DNA of 64,000 nucleotides from Halichondria panicea. Lineage: Eukaryota > Porifera > Demospongiae > Suberitida > Halichondriidae. Below, one piece after another: positions 34,240-46,200 of this stretch. The notes beneath the pieces are model-generated. The model saw nothing but the letters and a program-made list of their open reading frames with translations. It had not been told where the DNA came from and ran no database searches. Numbering within the stretch: the stretch's first letter is position 1; every line of letters starts with the position of its first letter. The stretch lies in assembly GCF_963675165.1 (NCBI RefSeq), contig NC_087389.1, positions 1,460,001 to 1,524,000 of the forward strand. The letters run 5' to 3'. A program made the translations under genes and the position numbers.

Positions 34240-37200
34240 TTACACTTTTGGGGCACTTCGATCTTTTGTCTTAACTTTCTTGAGTTTTCCTTTAGTGAAT
34301 CCTTCAATGGACCCGAGGAGGGCCCCTCTCTTCTCTGTGGGGGGTGGTCTGTCAACCTGGGGGGCCGGAGGGGTTGCAGTTGGAGGGGGAGGAGCTACAG
34401 ATATGTTGGGAAAAGAATTAAAAATCTCCAACTAAACATTGGGTAAAGATCAACACAACGCTACACTGCACTATTGCGTCTATTACCTTTTGGAGTTGCT
34501 GAGGATTTCTTGGTCTTAGCAGTACTGGAGGTGGTGGATGCTGCTGGCTGAGTGGAGGAGCTTTGAGAGGCAGGAGGAGGGGCAGAGTTTGCCTTGCTCC
34601 TCACGGCAGTACTGGCTGTGACCCCCGAGGTCCCAATGGTGTTCTGGCGAGGGAGGGCTTTGGTGGTGGGGTACGATTCAGGCTCACTGGTCTCCTGCAG
34701 TGACAGCTGTTTCTATAGGGGGGAGGGGAGGGGGGACCGTTAGTTACTGAACTAAGTATGGAGCCGCCAGAGTCTATCGCTTACTTTTCTCAACTTTCTT
34801 CTCTTCCTTTTTTCTTCCTCTGACATGAGGCTCTCCTGTGCCTTGGACAGTCTCTTGAGCTGTGAGACCTGTGGGAAGGCAGTAAGAAGGCAGTAAAGCA
34901 ACAACCACACCGTTACTAAGCAACAAGGCAGTAAAGCAAAAACCACAGCAGCGTTACTAGGCACAAGGCAGTAAAGCAACCACAGCGTTACTAAGCAACA
35001 AGGCCACAAAGCAACCAACCTTACTGTCTCGCCTCAGAGTCATAAAGAAATACAACAATGTCATGGATGATTCACCTTTTTCTGCTCCTCGTGCAGTCGT
35101 AGCTCCATCTTTGATATGTGTTCTTTGAGGACCTCCTTGAGTTTACTTGACACCTTCATGAGGGGTTTTCCCCCTGTGGGTGGTAGGGAGACTGTCGAGA
35201 AAAATCTGTGGGAATTTATTTGATAATGAATAATCAGTAGCAGACAATCTGAATATAAGAATGACAAGGTTTCAATTCCCACACAAACTGCACAATGCAG
35301 TCAACCAACTCACACATCATCAAGTAGATTAGATAGACTGGGGAAGTTATCTTTAATCCCATTACTGGTCAGAACCCTCTGAAGTATAGGCACTGGGGAA
35401 GACACAAAATCAAAGTATAGCCACATTGAGCTCGCTAGTAGCTGAGGGTTGTGAGTGTCTCACCTACTCCAGCAGGTAGTGACTCAGGCACAGAGTCCAG
35501 GGTGGCTGTCTTAAGTTCTTGTCCCATGCACATCTCGTACAGCATATGTCCAAAGCTGTACACTGTCTCTGCCTCATGACTCTGTGTCAGGAGGGTTAGT
35601 GATTGTTCCACCCAATACACAAACAGCTACACTGTATAACTACTAATGGTGAATCTATTCCTTGCAAAAAGGCTTGCATTATGACAACATTATAGGGAGG
35701 TGGTGCTGAAACAAGGTATGCAGGCTTTGCTACACAATTTGAACATGTCAGTAATGAGGCACACATGTACAAGTACAAGCCCCTAGAGCAACACAACAAC
35801 AATGCCCTAATTATGTGCTTGTAAAAATGGATGGAGGCCACTTGCAAGCTAAATATATATCACATACATGAATTCTCCTGATGTCGATGAGGTGGTGTCT
35901 GTGTAGTGAGGGCACTCCCACTAAACTGTTCTCAATGTCCACCAGCCTGGAGAGGGGGGATAAGCCAGTGATGGTGGGGGGTGTTGTGTGGGGGGAGTAG
36001 TGGGACTTACTTGCAAGTGCCTCTGTCCAGCAATACATTGCCAGCATGAACCTGACCTGCAAACCAGACAGACAACAAGGCAGCATAGTATATGGTGTAC
36101 CACAGCTGCTTCCACAGCAAGAACAAACTACACACACACTCACCAAGAGGGAAACCTTTCTCTGACAGGAACACCAGAGCTTCAAGCACTTGTCTGCCAT
36201 ATTTGGCAATATCTGGTAGGCTCAGAGCTCTAGACCTAGCTGGCTGGCCATACTTCTGCAAGACAGAGCCTTGGAATCGTTGCCCGTAGATGGTATCTCT
36301 GAGTGACCCTGAGGGCATCAGTTCTCGCACTATCATCATCCCCCCTCCAGTGTAGTTGGCCAGTACAGGGGACAGAATGTAGGGGTGCTGGGGGGATTAG
36401 GGTCAAACATTGTACACATGCATACGGCATTAATGTATATGTTATGTAACACCAGGAGCTCCTAGTAATACCAACACATTCACATATATTTGAAGAACGC
36501 TAAAAATGCAAATAGGTGGTGCACTATGGAATTCAACTTACCCTCAAATCTGTCATGACCCGGAAGCAAGCCTCCATTTCTTTCTCCCCCAGAGAAGAGT
36601 CAGGCCCTGGCTCACACTGTGTGGTAATTAACACACCATGCAGTCAAATAGTAACAGGTGGACAGTACTCTTAGCATACCCATGACAACATGTGTTTGGG
36701 TAGTCTGTGGTCAGTCTTACTGGCAATGACGTAGTACTGCTTCCGTATCCTCCACCCTGTGTCACAGAGGTGAATACACTGCACACACACTGGTATACAC
36801 CTGACTCACCTATATCTTTGAGAGGTTCCACAACTGACCAAGTCGGTTCAGAGCGAAAAAACATGGAGGCATTGCGAAGAGCATCCTCTGAGAAGCAAAA
36901 CATTGTCAACTGGGTATATTTTTGGTGAGCACATAAAGCTAGCCAGCTGGCTACCACATTAAACATACAGATGTTTGTATGTAAGAGCATTGAAAGCTCT
37001 TCTCCCAAAGGCACTGATGATCACCTGATAACCACTAGAGTAGTACACTAAAACTACCATACAGGGGATGCTACTCCACACATCACCCACCATGAAAGGA
37101 AAGAGAGTAGTTGGTTGGATCGAGGAACTTCTTGACCTCAAAGTGTCGCCTGAGTACAGGCGCTGCCATGACCTGGTCCAGGAATTTCTGGAGGCCTTGC

Positions 37201-37859
37201 TGTCTATCATTCAAGAACTGTCTATCTGTGTTCCCAAACATCTTCTTTGAAGGGATATCCAGTGGTATGTTGGACACCTGTAGTCATGGTAAAAGTGTAC
37301 ATAATGAATTCTATGGACACTTCCTGGCAAGAGCAACGAACGGTAGATACAACGTACACTGTATAAAATTCTATCACCAATGGACACACATTTTCCTCCA
37401 CTCTTCCCCCCCCCCCCTCCACTCTCCCCCCCCCCCCCCACCCCCCCCTCCACTCTTCCCCACTATCCACCACTCTCCTCCAATCTCCATCATTAAATGT
37501 GCATGCTAGAGAGATACTCACTTGCAGTGTCTGGTAAAGGGCATAGAAGTTGTTGTAGCGATGGCTGACCTGCACGAATGAAACAATGTAGTAATCTCTG
37601 CACATTAGGTACGTGTGCATGCTGAGAGACACACCCACCTCCCAACTGTCCTCCGGGTTCTGTCCTCTCTGTACACGAACCACATACGCCTGCAGGGGGA
37701 ATACAATAATCAATCTAATGTGCTATAACATTTCTGGGAGCTTACTGCATGGCTTTGCTTCCCAGCCACTTCCATCCTGTGAGTAGTGATGGTGGGGATG
37801 AGGGGGATAGTGTCATCCAGAAACTTCTTCCGCTCTCTCTTCTCCAGCACACTTGCCAT
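34240..37859 (-). CDS. PXK: PXK, PX-domain pseudokinase with WH2-like C-terminus
   Basis: About fourteen short exons from the ATG at 37859 (MASVLEKRERKKFLDDTIPL) to the stop ending at 34240. A PX domain comes first (AYVVRVQRGQNPEDSWE, SHRYNNFYALYQTLQ, FGNTDRQFLNDRQQGLQKFL, VKKFLDPTNYS), then FFRSEPTWSVVEPLKDIGWR and a kinase-like domain. The catalytic loop reads QVHAGNVLLD instead of H-R-D and the DFG position reads LVDIEN, as in human PXK, so it should be catalytically weak or dead. The C-terminus is Pro-rich and ends with RGALLGSIEGFTKGKLKKVK, a WH2-like actin-binding motif. PXK binds phosphoinositides on endosomes and influences receptor traffic. A 45-bp minisatellite sits in one intron and poly-C tracts in another. 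Confidence 0.93.
34877..35010. repeat. ~45-bp tandem repeat, three imperfect copies
   Basis: Unit ggcagtaaagcaacaaccac...gttactaagcaacaa, in a PXK intron (minus-strand gene). Confidence 0.8.
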
Positions 37860-38098
37860 TGTTTTTTAGTCAATAAAACCAACACAATTCATGGACGGTC
37901 CAAACAAAACAGGCAGCTAAATTTAGCTTGCAAACTTCACATGCACAGGCACTGTGTACTTTATAATACTTGGCTTCTGACCACATGACCTCTTAACCTT
38001 TGACCTGTATTGACCCAAAGGGAGAATCGCCTCGATTCCAGGTCTTTGTGTTGCGGCTTAGAATAGAGGTTACAACACTAGCCACATGGCAGAAGAAA
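37860..38098. promoter_or_regulatory. Divergent promoter of PXK and NSMCE3, with a minimal uORF
   Basis: 239 bp between outward-facing starts. At 38085-38105 an ATG opens a six-codon uORF (MAEENE, stop TAA) that overlaps the NSMCE3 start at 38099 in another frame. Confidence 0.5.
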
Positions 38099-41000
38099 AT
38101 GAGTAAACCCAAGAAGCCTAAGCGTGGATCTTCTTCAGGGGGCCCCTCAACCTCAAGAGCCCAGGCATCAAGCCAGCAGGAGGTAGGCTAAATTGAGAAT
38201 ATAAAGCTTTAGATCTATGCATCAGCCTGGGTAGGTCTACCAGGAGACTGTATATACATTAGGCCACAACAAGAGGTAGTTCTGTTTCTGGTCAGGTTGC
38301 TTTCCTGATTACGTGAGGCCAGGAGGGACAACAGCAACTGAGCCACACATATTTGCAGTGTCATCATTTTTTTTATTTTTCACAGTTTGTCTTTAAAAAA
38401 GGTTTACAACACAAAAATAACATCTATAAATAACATACAGGTAGAGGTATTTTATAGGCTTTTGGCAACCAGAACATTGAACTGAGAATTGTCTCTATAT
38501 CAAACACCTATATACATGTACTGTCATTGCACTAGCTTGAGCCATTGTACGTGCTCTGTATCAAAGCAAAAAAGCAAAATGAGACCACATAATTATTGTG
38601 TTAGCATAATAACATCTTTCATTGCAAAATACAAGATAATAATTATATACAGATACAAACACTAGCTTACTGAATATTAGTGTTGTAGGTGCTGTACATG
38701 TAATTATTGTAACACCCACTCAACCTAAAGTGAGTGGGTGTTGTTTGCGCATGCGCATTAGGTGTGTTGCTGAAAAAACAGCCTAGTGAAATATTGAGCG
38801 GCGGATGGACCAGAAACAGAACTACCTCTTGTTGTGGCCTTAATATGCCGACTGTCTATGCAGGATCGGGCTGAGGAAATGGAGTCAACGCAAACTCAAA
38901 CTCAGAGGGACAGTCTTTCGAAGAAGAACTTTGACCAGATGGACCCAAAGCTACAAGAGAAGAAGGTGAGCTAGAGATGCCCATTAATAGGCCAATCATT
39001 GTTTCTCGTCCCCGCCCACTCCTACCTCTATTAAATCATAGATAAAGAAGAGAGGGATTGGCAACGGAAGTTAAAACGTAGACTTTTGTGCAGGGGGTGT
39101 GGCTTAATCCTGAAACGATGCGTGTTGTCCCCTACCGTAATGCCGCAAAACACTTTTTTTTATGTTTGAGGCCTTACACAGAGCTTTCTAAGACCCCCCA
39201 AAACTTCATTTCCATGCTTCTTGATGATGTGTATTATGTGGAAATTCCCAAAATTGTTTCTAGATTGTTGAGAAAGAGCTACAGGTACATAGCGCTTTTT
39301 TCACCTCTTTTCACCGTTTTTTTATGGCCATGTACCAATAGCACCTATAATATAGCTAAGATTGTCTAACTAAGTAGTGTCCTGGATCACATATAGCCTC
39401 AAGCATGGAAATGAAGTCTAAAATTAGCAGCAGGATTGTTATACTGACAGTAAGACAATCAGTTGTCTCCTCAACCATTCCCAGCCTGTGCTTTACTCGA
39501 GGCTGTCTTCCTACGTTGAAGTAGATAGCCTCGAGTAACCGCGGCGTGGTTCGGGGGGCAACACGCATCGTTCAGCAAATTTACATGAAATTTACTTCCG
39601 TTGCCAATCCCTCTCTTCTTTATCTATGATTAAATACCACGGTGGCACCGCTTGCACATTCATGAAGCCATGTGTGAGTAATAGCTTTCTGAACCAAATG
39701 AATTACCGCCCACCCTCATCCTGTATTAGCAGGAAGTGTATGAGAGTTTGTGTGGCCTTTTTTTATTAGGCTAATGAAGTGATCAGTGCTAATTTGTAAT
39801 GTGTCATCTATATAGCTGACTTGTCTTTATTATGTACGAGACCTACTGACTACAAACACCACCTGTCAGCAGTATAAAGTCATGCATAGACTCAGGTGTT
39901 AGGTTGTGATTAAAACATGTGAGGTAGTGGCTCTCGGATTACATTGCTAAGGCATCCTCTTTGACATTGTTTTCTTTGTAAACATGATGAATGTAATAAA
40001 CGGGGGTGTGTGTGTACAGGTGTGTGAAGTTGTCCGCTATCTCCTTTGTGCTCAGGGCAGATCAGTCCCAGTCAAGAAGAAAGGTATGTATGTTTGTATG
40101 CACTGATGCTATCCAATACAGGATGATGCTAAGCCTCATTAAGTCTCAATGGCGTGTGAGGACTCATCTGATTTTTTCGTAATCACCTATTTTAGTATAC
40201 CATTAACGTTGTCATGAATTGTGAATGTAATTTCCTCTCCTGCTCAGAGCTGATTGACAAGGTAATTACTTCACAGCACTCCAGAGCACTGCTTTCCATC
40301 CTGAGCCATGCAAATGATCGGCTCCAGGAGGTAATGCCACCACAGACTGTTGCCTGCTATCTATATACTGAGTCACTCTATCTTTAAAATTTGCAGGTAT
40401 TTGGACTGGAGATAAAGAAGATAAAGAGGGGCTCAGTTGAGTCTATCATTCTCGTTAACAAGCTCCCAGCTAGTCTAACAGGGGAGCTCTTGAAGTGGTG
40501 TGTATGTGTATACTGGGGCTCTCCCGTTGTTTCACTAAAGTGTATTCATTGTATATGCATGTGACTGTACTGTGCATGCGTGCAACCCACTAATTGTCAG
40601 TAATTGACTAGAGGCATTGTTGTGTGGGGTTAGATCTAGTGTAGCAATGCAGTTGTATTGTAGAGCTATATTTAGTTGTCTCCATGGATTATCTCATGAA
40701 TGAAACAAGTGATGGCAACAACCTATCTGATGAGTGTGCTAACAGGACTGCCTCTATTGTGCTACAGTCTACCCTACCAGTCATTCTCATATGCCATGCT
40801 TGTGTACTCACCATCCTAGTTGTCTCCAGTGTTCTCACCAATTCTATTGTGATTCTGTTGATCTGCAAATACAAACTTCTGCAAGTTAGAAATGTCATAC
40901 TTATTGCAAGCCTCACTGCTGCAGATGTTCTGCTAAACATATTCTATTCTCTGCCATCTCTGGTGAATACTATCTCCAAACAGTGGCTATTCACAGACCA

Positions 41001-42777
41001 TGGATGTACAGCATTTGGATTTCTAGCCTATGAGTTTTTGTTAACCCGTTGGATTCTCATGGGAATGCTTTGCTTGGACAGATTCTTTACAGTTCGTTTT
41101 CCATTCAGCTACCCCAGACACAGTAAGAAGATTCTATTGATCCTTGCAGCAGTGGCTTGGATTCTCCCGTTTCTAATTTCGTCGGCTGTTTTGTTTGGAG
41201 TTGGCGAAGGTCGATTGAGAGAAGGAGGACCTACTTGTTTACCGACGTGTGTTGACGATCCCCGTTGTCAGCTCTATTATGCTGTCTGCACTTCAGGTAC
41301 ATTCTTTATCGGAGGTATTCTACCAGTGCTGCTGTATACGTGGATGTTCTATCAGGGAAAGAAAGGGAGGTCTATACTACAAATGGGAGTTATGTCGGCC
41401 ACTGAAACAGGAGGGAGTATGGCCGTGAGACGATCGTTCAGTCATTCACTGGATTACCGAGAAAAACGAGCGCTTGTAACATTTCTGCTTTTGTTAGTAA
41501 CTGTTCTTGTCACCGGCGTTCCCGCTTATATCCTACAAGTTGTCCGTACAGCAAGCGTTTATTATTCGTGTCAGATTCCAATCTACGTTTCGTTTGTAAT
41601 CACTGAGCTCTTAATGTCGGCATCAACCTTAAACGCTTTAGTTATTATGAGAGATAGAGACTTTCGTCATTGTTTCAAACAATTTTTTTGTCGACGGTTA
41701 TCATCTCAAACAAAAGATTCATTTACAGGCAACAGTGTGTCAAAAAGTGCATCAAATCGTCTTAGCAAAGAAACGACAGAGAATGGACTGCAATTGTCAA
41801 GTGACTCTGTAAATAATAGTAATGGCATTTCTTAATCCACTGATACCAATTATTTATTTTTGTGTGTATGTTTCCTTGAATCAACAATGACCATTGTTAA
41901 CCTTAAGAATTGATTTTACTCCATGATTCTAGTTAATTTTAAGTGTCATTTTTTTATTATTGGATGCATGATTCTAATCGTAATTGATCATAGTGCTCTG
42001 TTTCTTACAGGAGCAAGGCTGATAAATCGAGAGTGGGTCTACTCTCTGTTGTTCTCGCTCTCATTATGATGAAACAAGGCAGAATGTCTGAAGGTATGAC
42101 AAAATTGTATTTGTGTGTTGGTGTGATCACTCTTATTAGCATATTTGACCAATTATTATATGTTAAAAGTGGTTGTATCGAATTTCTCTGTTTTATTATT
42201 GTATTTCCTTCCCTAATGCTCCCAGAACATCTTTGGAGTTGTTTGGGGCGGCTAAAGCTATCTCGTGACGGGTAAGAGAAAAGCTATTGATTTCAGAACA
42301 AGGAATTGAATTACGGTACTGTCACATACATGTAGGATGAAACATTCTACTTTTGGAGATGTGGGAAGAATTATCAGCAAAGAATTTGTGGAAGAGCTGT
42401 AAGTTATGCACACACACACACACACACACATACACGCACACACACACACACACATACACGCACACACACGCGCACACTAAACTATAGTGTAACTGTAGGG
42501 CATTTAAGTTGTCTGTAATTAAGCCGTACGTGTCATTCACTTGTGTGGCTTTTTTAAAGTGCTTCTCTCTACACACGCCCACATGCACACACGGCACAGC
42601 TACCTTGATAGGGAGAAGCAAGTGGTGGGGGATGGCCACGCCTTCAGCTATCGGTGGGGACCCAGAGCTAATGAGGAGGTGGACAGAGTCAATCTGTTGC
42701 AGTTTGTTGCCGAGACATATGGGGCCGATGTAGCCACCTGGCAAAGACATTTTGAGCAGACTTCAGGTCAGGACTAG
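38099..42777 (+). CDS. NSMCE3: NSMCE3/MAGE-family subunit of the SMC5-SMC6 complex
   Basis: Nine exons (38099-38182, 38864-38965, 40020-40083, 40248-40330, 40397-40497, 42011-42093, 42226-42271, 42336-42398, 42600-42777) close to 267 residues. A low-complexity N-terminus (SKPKKPKRGSSSGG, TQTQTQ) precedes the two-winged-helix MAGE homology domain: VCEVVRYLLCAQGRSVPVKK, FGLEIKKI, ILVNKL, GLLSVVLALIMMKQGRMSEE, STFGDVGRIISKEFV, and FSYRWGPRANEE with NLLQFVAETYG. A single MAGE gene is normal outside placental mammals. It partners NSE1 RING and NSE4 in SMC5/6 DNA repair. Introns 1 and 2 each hold a TIR element, and intron 5 contains a complete GPCR gene. Confidence 0.93.
38262..38839. mobile_element. 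578-bp PIF/Harbinger-like MITE in NSMCE3 intron 1
   Basis: Ends GGCCACAACAAGAGGTAGTT... form a perfect inverted repeat of about 33 bp (38262-38294; 38807-38839). Flanking TTA on both sides (38259-38261, 38840-38842) is the 3-bp target duplication typical of PIF/Harbinger. The interior is non-coding and includes a hairpin around 38711-38742 (acacccactca/tgagtgggtgt). Confidence 0.85.
39037..39628. mobile_element. 592-bp TIR element in NSMCE3 intron 2, sister of the 1429 element
   Basis: Ends CATAGATAAAGAAGAGAGGG are inverted for about 37 bp, and a 7-bp target duplication ATTAAAT flanks it (39030-39036, 39629-39635). Inner inverted stretches (cttcatttccatgctt; aacgatgcgtgttg) suggest a foldback structure. 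The CATAGAT start and 7-bp duplication match the 1429-2967 transposon. A 93-codon internal frame has no recognisable domain. Confidence 0.82.
40684..41835 (+). CDS. Intronless class A (rhodopsin-like) GPCR nested in NSMCE3 intron 5
   Basis: One 383-residue frame with seven hydrophobic helices. The N-terminus has N-x-T/S sequons (MNETS, CANRT). TM1 has VLTNSIVILL; TM2 has LTAADVLLN, with Asp at the usual 2.50 region; a Trp lies in the first loop (KQWLF) and the conserved Cys follows (GCTAFGF). TM3 ends CLDRFFTVRFPF, a D-R-F variant of D-R-Y. TM5 is GGILPVLLYTW, TM6 VLVTGVPAYIL, TM7 ends STLNALVIMRDRDFRHCF, where N-A-L-V-I replaces N-P-x-x-Y. The tail is Ser/Thr-rich. A plasma-membrane receptor signalling through G proteins is expected; the ligand is unknown. 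It lies on the same strand as its host and fills most of the 1513-bp intron, so it needs its own promoter within about 190 bp. Confidence 0.9.
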   Translation: MDYLMNETSDGNNLSDECANRTASIVLQSTLPVILICHACVLTILVVSSVLTNSIVILLICKYKLLQVRNVILIASLTAADVLLNIFYSLPSLVNTISKQWLFTDHGCTAFGFLAYEFLLTRWILMGMLCLDRFFTVRFPFSYPRHSKKILLILAAVAWILPFLISSAVLFGVGEGRLREGGPTCLPTCVDDPRCQLYYAVCTSGTFFIGGILPVLLYTWMFYQGKKGRSILQMGVMSATETGGSMAVRRSFSHSLDYREKRALVTFLLLLVTVLVTGVPAYILQVVRTASVYYSCQIPIYVSFVITELLMSASTLNALVIMRDRDFRHCFKQFFCRRLSSQTKDSFTGNSVSKSASNRLSKETTENGLQLSSDSVNNSNGIS

Positions 42778-43295
42778 CAAGAGGATTGCAGATAGACGGG
42801 CAAAAAACGCTTATGATTTACAATGTTGCTATTCATCATATCAATTATTTACTAACTGTGTTTGTTTTGGCTATTCATCTGTATCATTAATTAGTTTCTA
42901 AAAACTATATAGCGCGAACATTTCGCAGGTACAAAGTTTCACTATTTGGCTCAAGAGCCCTTAGAAAAAATGTTCGTGGATTAATGGAAACCACACCCAC
43001 CAAAGAGCTTTGCATGTGAAATGGTGCGTGGGATTTTATCCCAGTTTTAATATAATTTCCCGTTAACTACTCAGCCCTCTAAAAAATTTCCCAGCTATAC
43101 GGTAATCATTTATAAGGCTTGTTATTGTCATGTTACTAATGTTTGCGATTCATTGATACTCTTTTGATATTACTCCCGCCTGTTTCTCATCAGCAAAAAT
43201 GTCTTCCTCCCACACAAAGATATGGAATTCAATCTAATAACTCGTTAAAAAAGTTGTGTGTACATAAAAACACTTAAACGTTGCTAGCTAGCTAT
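42778..43295. other. Convergent 3' spacer of NSMCE3 and the SNX gene
   Basis: About 520 bp without a gene. At 42905-43109 a decayed inverted-repeat element is possible (tatatagcgcgaacatttcg against ctatacggt), perhaps distantly related to the 9356 family. The rest is AT-rich. Confidence 0.4.
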
Positions 43296-46200
43296 TCAGT
43301 TGCCTTCTAGTAGTTGGTCTCGAATAGCAGTCAGGTTCTCATGAGCTCGTTTAGAGTGGGCCAGCTGAGACTCAACGTAGCCAATCATATTGCTTCCAAA
43401 AAACTCTGCATACTTTTGCTTGAACAATTCAATCTGTAGAAAACAATTGATATTGATAAGCAAATATTCTGTATAATTATTATAGACATCACATCATGTT
43501 AATTACAACGCACCTCTTTTCGTGCCGTTTCAGTGATATCCTGGAGATCTTTCTGAGCTGCTTCTCTCGCATCTTCTGCCTAGTGTGTGTGCATGTGAGG
43601 TGATGGTGTACCTCTTATGGCCTGGGGTGGTGCTCTTACTTCAGCTTTCTTTTCAGGTTTGGCCTTGCCCAGCTTGCTTGTGCATGTCAGGAGTTTCTGA
43701 AGCTTTGACAACCTTCTGTACAGCATTTCCTGTGTGTATGATTTGTGTACATGTGATTGCATGTGCGTGTGTGCGTGTGTTTGAGAATGGTAGATACAGA
43801 AGTATGGGGGGTGGATCGGGCTTTCTGACACATAAATTACTGACTCAGCCTAAAACTTAGAAACAGCTCAAAGTTATAAATGCTGTATCTAGGTTATTTT
43901 ACATAATCTATCACAGTGTCTGGGAAGCTCTTCAGTAATAGTTAAGGGACTACGGAGCAGACAGCACAAAACAATACAGGTAGAAAGTGCAAACAAATGC
44001 CCAACCTTGAGAGTCGAGAATGATGGGTTAAAGAGTCTTTAACGATGTATGTGTGCGTGCGTGCATGGGTGTGTCTGTGTGTGTTGTGTGTGTGCATGCG
44101 TGTGTGTGTGTGCGTGTGTGTGTGTGTGTGCGTGTGCGTGTGTGTGTGGTTTGTTGTGTGTGCATGTGTCAAAAACAAAATGTAGTGAACATATGCCATG
44201 ACTGCTAATGGGACAAGGTTGACTGACCAGCCAAACAAAAGTGTTTTCCCTAAAACATGTTGCAGTCAACACATTCCCTAAGTAACCCACATAACAGCGG
44301 CCACTACACTCAGCCAAATACATAATTATTATCCTTAACTATCACACTGGCATGCAGTTGATTAACAAGAATAAAAATAAAAAGAACCTTTGCTTGAAGT
44401 GAGTAGCGGTGGTAGAGGTCGAAGGTCATACCAATGGTGTGCCTGCTGTCCAGCGATTTTGAGTGCAGAGATTGCTTCTCCTCATCCAGACCCTCTCCTA
44501 GTCTCTGGAAGGTGCTAAAACAACGAAGAAGACAATCAAGTGATGATTATGCTGAAAACCTGATAGGGAAACAAAGCTAGCAAGCAAATTGACAATCAAT
44601 CGTTGATTTAAACCCACTACGAACTTGTTATAAAACCGCTACAAAAGGTAAACCTATAAATTGACTGTACCTGGAGCATACTTTGTTTCGAAACGTTTCA
44701 AAAGTGGAGTGCTCCTTAAGCATACCTGCAATGAACACCTGGGAGCAGGCCAAACCTGAACAGGTACAACGCATAATTATAATGATACAATCTCCAGTGG
44801 TGTCTTATAAAAATATTGTAGATGGTTTCTAAGCAACTGAGATACATGCAGACTAATTAGTACACAAGTGTGTTACATATGTGTGTACATAAGGATGGTT
44901 TCTAAGCAACTGGGTACATCTAGACACACGTACAATGGTATGTTGTAAAAGCCAGAATGCGGAGAATGAATGAATGAAACGGAATATGGCAGAGATGAAT
45001 TACTATATTTTTCGATGGACACAATACTTATTGCCATTGTAAGTTGAAGTCATAGTTGACTGGTACTACAATAGATTTCCACACACATCATGGGTTGTGG
45101 CAGCAAAATTCACATTTATACCTTCGAACATGTTTCTCATTACCACTGTGCAACAGTGTGTGCAACCTGTTGATCCTGATGTTCACACATGCAGAGTGTC
45201 ATGTGATGATTACAGCCAGCTACATGCTATCTTTTGGATTGAGCATTAATTGATATTCAGTCAAAATGTCTTGTGCGCCTTGTGCAAAGTAGGTTTTATA
45301 CAAATAGAGCAGACTTTAAGCTTCAAATTGATACCAAGATTGCCTAGTTTGCGCTTTCCTAGCTGGGTGAATAGTTGAATAGGTGGTTGGTTGTTCTTCA
45401 ACACGCATAAATTGTTTAAAGGGCCAAAACTGTGCAGGCAGCTAGAAGAAAGGTGGAGTGTCCTATATGCCGCCTAGTTTTGGGCACAGCATAATTATTT
45501 CACTAAGGCTAGGCCCTGTCATGTATGTGTAATTTGTATATTATGTCTCATGTTGAATTAGCTACTGAGTAATCTACTTTTTTACTCTTTGTAAAAAAGC
45601 TTCTGTCACACTTTTCACAAGTCACACTGCACTAGTAATAATTATACAGAGCACCATCAGCAGCTCTCTTTTTATGTCACTCCATATTCCGTTTCGTATT
45701 TCAGTCCATTCTGTATTCCGGCCTTTACAACATGCCCGACACACAATACATTATGTACGTACATAACGATTCTTAAACTCACTGTTTTTAGAGCTGACTA
45801 GTTTGGAGTGATTCTGTATTAAAGAAGAAAGGAGGTAAAACAAAGAAAGTTTTGATGAATGCATATTATGTCACCTGAGCACACTCCTTCAACAGAGGGG
45901 CTAGGTCAGTCACGTACTCCAGGAACCTGTGGAAGTCCTCCTCTGTATCCTGGGAAATGAATACATACAGTCACTCATTAGCTATAGCCAGGCCTTGTAC
46001 ATGCATGTATTTAGCTTGTACATTAGCTTGTAATTAGCTCGTATTTAGCTCGTACTGAGCTCGTACTGAGCCTTAGTTGTTGACCTACCTCAATTTTACT
46101 CAACTGAAACTCTGAGACTATCCCAGTGAATGCATTCCACAGAGTGCCTGTTCCCAACTTGTCCCTCTCGGAAACCTGTAGGGTATGTACTGTACTAAGA

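Noticed and set aside
38262-38839. Hairpin at 38711-38742 as a miRNA precursor
   Set aside because: The arms are only about 11 bp, too short for a typical precursor, and the hairpin lies within a MITE.
44940-45733. 65-codon frame at 45056-45253 as a transposase fragment
   Set aside because: No conserved residues or domain; it lies in a non-coding TIR element.
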